DNA of 64,000 nucleotides, taken from NCBI GenBank assembly GCA_046315175.1, contig JBKDBK010000002.1, positions 1 to 64,000 of the forward strand, given 5' to 3'. The position numbers and the translations under genes are program-made. Under the pieces are notes generated by a model, which was given only the letters and a program-made list of their open reading frames with translations, did no database searches and was not told the DNA's origin. Shown here one piece after another: positions 29,108 through 36,900 of this stretch. Every line of letters begins with the position of its first letter. Position 1 is the first letter of the stretch. This DNA comes from UBA8828 sp046315175 (GTDB lineage Bacteria; Verrucomicrobiota; Verrucomicrobiia; Opitutales; UBA953).

Positions 29108-30594
29108 GCCGGAGCCGAGCCCGGGCCGCCGGTTCGGCGCAAGGCAGGCAAAAGCCCATCGAGCAGCTGGGTGGTTCGCACCACGGTTTCCCCCCGCTCG
29201 CTTGCCACCTCGTCGGCCGCGGCGCCATGCCAGGCCGCGGCGGCCGTCACCGCGCCGAGCAGGTCGAGGCCGAGCGTCGCGCGCGCGGCGACCACCGCCG
29301 CCACCATGCCCGCCAGCAGGTCGCCGCTGCCGCCGCGGGCGAGCACGGGGCCGCCGTGGGGGATGTGGACGAGCCTTGTCCCGTCGGTCACGCAGGTCAG
29401 CGGACCCTTGAGCACGACGACGGAGCGAAGCCGCCGGGCCAGGCGCAAGGCCTCGGCCGGCGTGGCCGCGGCGCCGCCCAGGCGGAGGAATTCGCCGGCG
29501 TGCGGCAGCAGCACGCGGGCCTCGGCCTTGCCGGCGGCGCGGACGATTTCGGGGCGGAGCGCGTCCGCGTCGAGCACCGCGACGCCCCGCGCGGCTCGGG
29601 CGGCGGCTCGGGCCAGGCCCAGCCCGGAGCGTCCGAGCCCGCTGCCGACGAGCGTGGCGTCGGCGGTGGCGGCCAGCGCGCGCATCCGTCTCGGCGTCGC
29701 GCGGGCGCCCTGGGCCATCCACATCGCCTCGGGCAGCGCCAGCGTCGCCGACGCCTGCAGCGCCGCGGGCGCCACGACGCTCACCAGCCCGGCCCCGGCC
29801 TCGAGGCAGGCGCGCGCGTTCATCACCACCGCGCCCGGCATGCCCGCGGAGCCGCCGACGATGAGGACCCGGCCTTGGCGGCGCTTCTCGCTGCGCGCGT
29901 CGCGGGCGGCGGCCAGCGGCGCGAGGACCTCGGCCGTCGCCGAGCCTTCCGCCGCGCCCGGCAGCGGAAGCCCGAGGTCCGCCACGCGGATCCGCCCGGC
30001 CTTCGCCGCCACGCGGGCGCGGAGGAGAGGGCGCTTGAGGCAGCCGAGGGACACGGTCAGGTCCGCCCCGACGCAGGGGCCGTCGGTGTCGTCGCCGCTG
30101 CCGCTGGGCACGTCGACCGCGACCCGCAACCCCCGCAGTCGCCCGGCGGCTTGGATCAGCTTGCGCAGGGCGGGGGCGAGCGGGGCGCGGAAGCCCGAGC
30201 CGAGGATGCCGTCCAGCACGAGGTCGGCCCTCGGCTCAGTCCGCAGGGCCTCGCGCCAGCCCACGATGCGCGCGCCGCGTCGGCGCTTGGCCAGGCCGAG
30301 CGCGCGCGCGGGCAGGCCGGCCGCCACGCCGTCCTCCGCCAGGGCGACGGTGAGCTTGCCGGAGCGTCCCGCCAGGATGAGGCCGGCCAGCACCGCGTCG
30401 GCGCCGTTGCGACCCTTTCCCGCAAGGACGAGCACCGTCCTCGGATTCCGGCCGAGGGCGCGGCGCGCCTCCTCGGCGACCGCCGCGGCCGCCCGCCGCA
30501 TCAGCGCCCAGTCCCGACCGGGATGGCGGCGCAGCCAGGAGCGCTCCGCCGCCGCCATCTCGGCGCAGCTCATCACGGGAAGCAGCCCGGCCAT
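29104..30594 (-). CDS. nnr: Bifunctional NAD(P)H-hydrate repair enzyme (epimerase plus ADP-dependent dehydratase)
   Basis: A 496-residue two-domain enzyme repairing hydrated NADH and NADPH. The N-terminal YjeF_N epimerase part (about 1-205) has VLAGKGRNGADAVLAG, a variant of the usual GNNGGDG loop, and AVDVPSGSGDDT. The C-terminal dehydratase part (about 225-490) has LIVGGSAGMPGAVVMNARA, LLPHAGEFLRL and the catalytic-loop stretch ARGGSGDLLAGM. It sits between acpS (two-base gap) and dprA (4-base overlap), the common yjeF/acpS arrangement. Confidence 0.93.
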   Translation of the reverse strand: MAGLLPVMSCAEMAAAERSWLRRHPGRDWALMRRAAAAVAEEARRALGRNPRTVLVLAGKGRNGADAVLAGLILAGRSGKLTVALAEDGVAAGLPARALGLAKRRRGARIVGWREALRTEPRADLVLDGILGSGFRAPLAPALRKLIQAAGRLRGLRVAVDVPSGSGDDTDGPCVGADLTVSLGCLKRPLLRARVAAKAGRIRVADLGLPLPGAAEGSATAEVLAPLAAARDARSEKRRQGRVLIVGGSAGMPGAVVMNARACLEAGAGLVSVVAPAALQASATLALPEAMWMAQGARATPRRMRALAATADATLVGSGLGRSGLGLARAAARAARGVAVLDADALRPEIVRAAGKAEARVLLPHAGEFLRLGGAAATPAEALRLARRLRSVVVLKGPLTCVTDGTRLVHIPHGGPVLARGGSGDLLAGMVAAVVAARATLGLDLLGAVTAAAAWHGAAADEVASERGETVVRTTQLLDGLLPALRRTGGPGSAPA

Positions 30595-30596
30595 GC

Positions 30597-30995
30597 TCAG
30601 GAGACGACGGCGGCGGTGGCGAGCGCCATCCCCCCGTCGTGGGAAAGCGAGACGAGGATGCGGCGCCCCCCGCGCGACCGGAGCGTCCGCTCCCCCAGCG
30701 CGTCCAGCCGCACCGAGGGCGCGCCCGTCGCGGGATCGGTCACGACCTCGACCGAGGTCAGCCCGAGCTCGGCCCCGATGCCGCAGCCGAGGGCCTTGCT
30801 GACGGCCTCCTTCGCCGCCCAGCGCGCGGCAAGGGAGGCGTCGGGATCGCCCCGCCCGAGGCAGTCCGCCTGCTCGGCGGCGGTGAACACCTTGTCGAGG
30901 AAGGCCTGGCCGTGCCGCGCGCGCGCGGCGGCCAGCCGCGCCACCGCGCACAGGTCGGCGCCGATGCCGAGGAGGTTGGCGGCCCCGGTTTCCAT
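30597..30995 (-). CDS. acpS: Holo-[acyl-carrier-protein] synthase
   Basis: A 132-residue phosphopantetheinyl transferase that activates acyl carrier protein with the CoA arm. The magnesium-binding motif GADLCAVARL near the start and the signature WAAKEAVSKALGCGIG are present. Length is typical. It lies between pdxJ (one-base gap) and nnr, a widespread pdxJ-acpS arrangement. Confidence 0.94.
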   Translation of the reverse strand: METGAANLLGIGADLCAVARLAAARARHGQAFLDKVFTAAEQADCLGRGDPDASLAARWAAKEAVSKALGCGIGAELGLTSVEVVTDPATGAPSVRLDALGERTLRSRGGRRILVSLSHDGGMALATAAVVS

Positions 30996-30996
30996 C

Positions 30997-31743
30997 TCAG
31001 CCGAGGGCCGCGCGCATCTCGGCGACGGCCCCGCGCGCGCCGACCAGGAGCGAGCGGGCCACGATGCTGTGGCCGATGTTGAGCTCGTTGAGGAAGGGCA
31101 GGCCGCGGATGATGCGGGCGTTGCGGTAGTTGACGCCGTGACCCGCGTTGACGACCAGCCCGAGGGCGCGCGCCTGCCGCGCGGCCGACTCCAGCCGGGC
31201 CAGCTCGGCCTCCGCGGCCGCGGAATCGACCCCGAAGGCCCGCGCCCAGCGGCCGGTGTGGAGCTCGATGACGGGCGCCCCCGCGGCCTTGGCGGCGTCG
31301 ACCTGCGCCGGGACGGGGTCGATGAAGAGCGAGACCTCGATGCCCGCGGCGGCCAGCGCCGCGGTGGTCGCGCGGACGCGCGGCAGCTGGCCGGCCGCGT
31401 CCAGGCCGCCCTCCGTCGTCACTTCCTCGCGCGACTCCGGGACGAGGCAGGCGGCGGCCGGCCGCAGCCGCGCGGCCAGCTCCGCCATCTCGCCCGTGCA
31501 CGCCATCTCAAGGTTGAGCCGGCACCCGGGCAGGGCGAGCAGGACGGGGAGGTCGGAGTCCTGGAGGTGTCGGCGGTCCTCCCGCAGGTGGACGGTGATG
31601 CCGTCGGCGCCGCCGGCGAGCGCCTCGGCCGCGAAGGCGGCGAGGTCGGGCTCGGCGTGGGGCGAGAGATGCTCCCCGCGGTAGCGGGCCTGCCGGACCG
31701 TGGCCGCATGGTCCACGTTGACCCCCAGCCGGACGCGGCTCAT
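30997..31743 (-). CDS. pdxJ: Pyridoxine 5'-phosphate synthase
   Basis: A 248-residue TIM-barrel enzyme that condenses 1-deoxyxylulose 5-phosphate with 3-amino-2-oxopropyl phosphate to give pyridoxine 5'-phosphate. The family start LGVNVDHAATVRQARYRG, then GITVHLREDRRHL, and the end VNAGHGVNYRNARIIRGLP with ELNIGHSIVARSLLVG are clear. The ATG overlaps the TGA of the upstream transglutaminase-like gene (ATGA). acpS follows. Confidence 0.96.
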   Translation of the reverse strand: MSRVRLGVNVDHAATVRQARYRGEHLSPHAEPDLAAFAAEALAGGADGITVHLREDRRHLQDSDLPVLLALPGCRLNLEMACTGEMAELAARLRPAAACLVPESREEVTTEGGLDAAGQLPRVRATTAALAAAGIEVSLFIDPVPAQVDAAKAAGAPVIELHTGRWARAFGVDSAAAEAELARLESAARQARALGLVVNAGHGVNYRNARIIRGLPFLNELNIGHSIVARSLLVGARGAVAEMRAALG

Positions 31744-33893
31744 TGCTTCTTCAGCTTCTCGAGCTTGCGGGCGATCTCCTCTTGGTCGCGCTCCAGGCGG
31801 CGGAACCGCTCGACCTGGCCGACGCGCTCGTAGTACTCCTTCATCGCGCCGAGTAGGCCGGAGACGGTCTTCATCCGGAAGACGTCGCCGTCGCCCTCCA
31901 GCTTGCGCTTGTAGGTTCGCTCGAGGTCGTTGAGGAAGAAGGTTTCCCGCTCCTTGTCGCCCTTGACCGACAGGTAATAGCCCTCGAGGGCGGCCTTGAA
32001 GGTCGGCAGGTGCTCGGCGTGGTCGCGCATCACGTCGCGGTAGAGGTTGCGCACGCGGTCGGCGTGCTCGGGCCCCTTCGCCGTCCAGTGGGCCGCCTGC
32101 CGGTGAATCGCCTTCAGGATCAGGTCCATCCGGTCGGGGTGCTCCTTGGCGAGGCGGTAGTACTGCCCGCGCAGGGCGGTGATCGCCTCGTTGTCGGTCC
32201 AGGTCGGGGCGATGTGGCGCGCCTCCAGCTCGTCGGCGAGGAGACGCAGGTCGGGCCACTTGTCGAAGGCGGAGCGGATGCCCTTCACCACCGACCTCCA
32301 CGTGGCGAGGGATGTCTTGGCGTCCGTCTCCTCCAGCGCGGCCGCGTAGGCTTCCCAGGCCGGGAGGAAACGGTCGGCGGTGTCCACCGCCTGGGCGAGG
32401 GTCTCGCGGCGCAGCTCATCCTCGGCGCGCTGCCCGTAGAACCCCGAGATGAGGAGGAGCCGGCGCGCGGCGGTGGCGGCGCCGGAGCGCCGCTGCTTGT
32501 CGCCGAGGAGCTCGACCATGAACTCCGGCACGGCCTTTCCCGTCTGGGGATCGCCGGTCATGCCGCAGGAGTAGCCGTCGCTGTAGCGTCCGGTGTCCAT
32601 GTTCCACTCGCCGCGGTCGGAAAGGTAGGCGAACCAGGCGTGGCCGCCGCGGTTGCCCTCGCCTGTCACGTAGGCCGCCGGGATGCCGACGGCGCGCGCG
32701 GTGCTGGTGGCGAAGTGGCCTTGGTGCATGCAGATGCCGCCGCACTTGAGGATGTCGGCCAGCGAGCCGTCGGTGTAGTCGGGCCCCATCGGCTTGCCGC
32801 CCGTGACGAAGTCCATCCGGTACTTGATCATGCCGTAGGTCGAGCCCCAGCCCTCCTGCTTCAGCCGGCGGAACTCCCTCAGCGCCCAGTCCATCTCCTC
32901 CTCGGAGACGTCGGCGGCGACGACCCAGACCAGCTCCTCGGGCGAGAGCTGGGTGAGCCGCGTCTCGAGCCGGTTGGCCTGGTCGTGATCGCGATACCAG
33001 CGGTAGCGGCGAAGGGGGTCGATGGGGTTGGCCTCGCGCACCAGGCGCCGCCAATGCATCGGTCGGTCGTAGACCACGGCCATGGCGACCTGCAGGTTGA
33101 GGTTGCGCCAGCGGAATTCGGGGCGGTCGTCTTCCCAGAGCCTGGCCCAGGTGCGCAGGCCGGCCGCGACGTCGTCCTGCGGCTTGACCGTGGCGAGCCA
33201 CGCCTCGAGCGCCTCGGGGCGGGCGGTCAGCTCGCGGAGGAAGTCGGCCGCGGGCTCGTTGTCGCGCGTCAGCTCGCGGAGCTTGTCCGGCCCGGCGCGC
33301 CGGATGAACGCGGCCTGCATGGCGCCGAGGGTGAAGTAGGGGCTTTGCCATAGCCGGTCGTAGCGCTTGGCGCCGCTCGACCGGGTGGTCGCCTTGAGGG
33401 CGGGCACGAGGCCGCGCTCGAGGCGGGAGGCGTGGACTTCCCAGCGGCCGTCGGCGACGCGCGCGGCGGTGTCGGCCAGCAGCTTTTCCCGCGTCGCCCG
33501 GTCGGTCAGGGCGGGGCCGATGAACGAGTAGGCGGTGTCATCCTCCGATGTCTCGGTGTAGGCCGGTCCCGAGTCCTTGGGCTTGGACTCGGCCACCACC
33601 GCGGGCTTGGCCTCGGGTGCGGCCGGCTTGGCCGGCTCCGGCGCGACGGCGACCGGTGCGGCAGGCTCGGGCTCCCGGCCGAGCAGGTCGTCGACCAAGC
33701 TGTAGGTGCGACCCTCGGTCTTGGCCTCGTTGACGCGTTCCTGATACTCATCCCAGGCCAGGAAGCCCACGATCGCGACCAAGGGGATGAGCAGCAGCGA
33801 GGCATAGCCGTCGGCGGAGCCTCCCTCCTTGGGGGCCTGCGGCGGCCGGTAAGGCTGAGGACGGCGCGGCGGGATGCGGCGGGGTGTGGACAT
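31740..33893 (-). CDS. Membrane-anchored transglutaminase-like protein
   Basis: A 717-residue protein with a basic Pro-rich N-terminus, one membrane segment (about 31-47, ASLLLIPLVAIVGFLAW), a Pro/Ala-rich spacer, and a large exported part. A transglutaminase-like core lies near the middle: KCGGICMHQGHFATSTARAV (Cys), GEGNRGGHAWFAYL (His) and WNMDTGRY (Asp) fit a Cys-His-Asp triad. The C-terminal third is helical and charged, ending in a coiled coil (ERFRRLERDQEEIARKLEKL). Its partner is unknown. It is the first gene of the run leading to pdxJ, acpS, nnr and dprA, all overlapping or nearly so. Confidence 0.72.
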   Translation of the reverse strand: MSTPRRIPPRRPQPYRPPQAPKEGGSADGYASLLLIPLVAIVGFLAWDEYQERVNEAKTEGRTYSLVDDLLGREPEPAAPVAVAPEPAKPAAPEAKPAVVAESKPKDSGPAYTETSEDDTAYSFIGPALTDRATREKLLADTAARVADGRWEVHASRLERGLVPALKATTRSSGAKRYDRLWQSPYFTLGAMQAAFIRRAGPDKLRELTRDNEPAADFLRELTARPEALEAWLATVKPQDDVAAGLRTWARLWEDDRPEFRWRNLNLQVAMAVVYDRPMHWRRLVREANPIDPLRRYRWYRDHDQANRLETRLTQLSPEELVWVVAADVSEEEMDWALREFRRLKQEGWGSTYGMIKYRMDFVTGGKPMGPDYTDGSLADILKCGGICMHQGHFATSTARAVGIPAAYVTGEGNRGGHAWFAYLSDRGEWNMDTGRYSDGYSCGMTGDPQTGKAVPEFMVELLGDKQRRSGAATAARRLLLISGFYGQRAEDELRRETLAQAVDTADRFLPAWEAYAAALEETDAKTSLATWRSVVKGIRSAFDKWPDLRLLADELEARHIAPTWTDNEAITALRGQYYRLAKEHPDRMDLILKAIHRQAAHWTAKGPEHADRVRNLYRDVMRDHAEHLPTFKAALEGYYLSVKGDKERETFFLNDLERTYKRKLEGDGDVFRMKTVSGLLGAMKEYYERVGQVERFRRLERDQEEIARKLEKLKKQ

Positions 33894-33951
33894 GTCGGGC
33901 GAGGGTGTGGCGTTCCTCCTGGGCTAGGCGGCGGGTGGAGGTTGTCGGGCT

Positions 33952-36900
33952 TTATTGTAGACGCTTGGCCCTTGGTTCCAATCCGATTCGGAGGGCGGTG
34001 GCCAGCGCGGGCGCCGTCGGGGAGCCCTTTTTTCCGGCCAAGCCCTCGGGCGGGCCTTGGTGCAGCAGGCGCCCGCCCCCGGCGCCGCCCTCGGGGCCGA
34101 TTTCCACGAGCCAGTCGGCCTCGGCGAGGATGTCGGGATGGTGCTCGATGACGACCACGGTGTGGCCTTGGTCGACCAGCTCGTGGAGCAGGGCGAGGAG
34201 CTTGCGGATGTCGGCCGGGTGCAGGCCGATGCTGGGCTCCTCGAGGAGGTAGAGGTTGGGTTGGATCCGGCCCCGCGCGCGCTCGGCGAAGGTGGGCAAC
34301 CCGCGGATCAGCTCGCTGACCAGCTTCAGGCGCTGCGCCTCGCCGCCCGAGAGCGTCGGGCTGCTTTGACCGAGGGCGAGGTAGCCGAGCCCCGTCCGGG
34401 CCATCAGGCCGCACATCTCGCGCAGGCGGATGTCGCTCCCGAGGAAGTCGGCCGCCTCGGCGAAGGTCATCGCGAGGATGTCGGCCGCCGACTTGCCGTT
34501 CCAGCGGATGGAGCCCGCCACCGGCCCGAAGCGGCTGCCGCCGCAGGCCTCGCAGGGGACATAGGTCTCCGGCAGGAAGCTCATCTCGAGGCGGGCGCGG
34601 CCCGCGCCGGAGCACGCCTCGCAGCGCCCGCCCGGGGTGTTGAACGAGAAGAAGCCCGGCCCGAGGCCGCGCAGCGCCGCCTCGGGCAGCTTGGCCAGCC
34701 GCTCGCGCACGAGGTCCCACGCCCCGATGTAGGTGGCGGGCGTCGAGCGCGGCGTCTTGCCGATGGGGTCCTGGTCGACGACCACCAGCTGCCGCAGGCC
34801 GCGCAGGCCGCGCAGCTCGCGGAAGGCCCGGTCGCCGAGGCCGAGCGCGGCGCCGTCGGAGGCCTTGGCGCCATCCCTCCCGCGCTGGATGGCCTGCCGG
34901 GCAACCGGCGCGAGGAGGTCGGAGAGCAGGGTGGACTTGCCCGCGCCCGAGACGCCCGCCACCACGCAGAGGCGCCCGCGCGGCAGCCGCAGGTCGAAGC
35001 CGCGCAGGTTGCGCAGCGCGGCGCCGTCCAGCTCGATCCAGCCCTCCGGGGCCTCCTTGCCGCGCGGGTTCACCGGCCGCCGGGAGCCGCGCATCGGGTG
35101 CGCCATCGGCTCCCGCAGCGCCGCGCCGGTCAGCGAGCCCGCGGTTGCCATCACCTCGCGCACCGTGCCTTGGGCGAGGATGCGGCCGCCGTCGCGCCCG
35201 GCGCCCGGCCCCATGTCCACCACCCGGTCGGCCGCCCGCATGGTGTCCTCGTCGTGCTCCACGACCAGCACGGTGTTGCCGCGGTCGCGCAGCGCCTTGA
35301 GCGAGTCGATCAGCCGGTCGTTGTCCCTCGGGTGCAACCCGATGCTCGGCTCGTCGAGCACGTAGAGCGCGCCCGAGAGGGTGGACCCAAGCTGCGAGGC
35401 GAGCCGGATGCGCTGGGCCTCCCCGCCGGAGAGCGTGTCGGCCGGGCGGTCGAGCGCGAGATAGCCCAGGCCCACTCCCGAGAGGAAGTCGAGCCGGGCC
35501 GCGATTTCCGGCAGGAGGGCGTCGGCCACCGCCCGCTCGCGCGCGGCCAGCCTCAGCCCGCGCAGGAAGGCGAGCCCCTCCGACGGCGGCAGGGCGAGCA
35601 GCCCGGGGAGGGAGAGCGAGCGGGAGCCCTCGCCCAGGCGGATGTTCCTGCCCAGCGGGGCGAGGCGCGCCCCCGAGCAGGCCGGGCAGACGGCCTCGCC
35701 CACGCGGTCCGCCAGCGCGTCCTCGTTGAGCGTCTCCGCCTCGTCGGCCGCGAACCGCTCGATGACGCGGCCGTGCCCGCGGCAGGCGGGACACCAGCCG
35801 CGGGGGGAGTTCCAGGAGAGGTGCTTTGGGTCGATCTCGGGGTAGGCCTCGCCCGTCGCCGCGTCGACCCGCGCGGTGGAGAGGAGCGCGACCTCGCGGC
35901 CGCGGGCGTCGACCAGCGCGACGACGCCCTTCCCGATGCGCAGGGCCTCGCGCGCCGCGGCCCGGAGCGCCCGCTCGCCCTTCCCGGGCTCGGCGCCGGG
36001 CCGGGTGACGGCGCCGCGCGGGCCGAGGTCGGCCACCACGGCGTCGACGTCGTGCTCGCGGTAACGGTCCAGGCCCTTGAAGCCGGTCGCGTCGACCAGC
36101 TCGCCGTCGCACCTCAGCCGCGACATCCCGTGGTCCAGCGCCCACTCGGCCAGCGGCCGGTGGTGGCCCTTTCGCCCGCGCACAAGCGGGGCGGCCAGGT
36201 GAAGGATCCCCTTTGCGCCCGCGGCGAGCTCCGCCAGCCGCCGCACCACCGCGTCCTCGGTCAGGCTCACCAGGGGCTTGCCCGTGGAGGGGCTGTGCGG
36301 GGTTCCCGCCCGCGCGTAGAGCACCCGGAGGTACTGGGCCACCTCCGTGACCGTGGCCACGGTGGACTTCGAGGAGCCGCGGGTGACGCGCTGCTCGATC
36401 GCGACCGCCGGCGGCAGGCCGCGGAGCGCGTCCAGGTCGGGCTTGGGCAGCTGCTCGACGAACTGGCGCGCATAGGCCGAGACGCACTCGAGGTACCGCC
36501 GCTGGCCCTCGGCGAAGAGGATGTCGAAGGCCAGGGTCGACTTGCCCGAGCCGGAGACGCCCGTCAGCACGGTCAGCTGGCCGTGCGGCAGGTCGAGGGA
36601 GACATCCCGCAGGTTGTGCTCGCGTCCGCCTCGCAACTCGATCGCCCGGGTTCGGGCCTGCCTCGGCGCCGCCGCGGACGGGGCGAAGGCGTCGGATTCC
36701 GAGGCCAGCAGCCGGCCCGTCGGGGTCGTGCCCCGGGCCAAGTCGGCCGGAGTCCCCTCCGCCACGAGCCGCCCGCCCGCCGGTCCCGCCTCGGGGCCGA
36801 GCTCGGCGAGCCAGTCGCAGGCGGCCAGCACGTCGCGGTGGTGCTCGACCACGACCAGCGAGTGGCCGCGGCCGGCGAGCCGCTGGAGCAGGCCGAGCAG

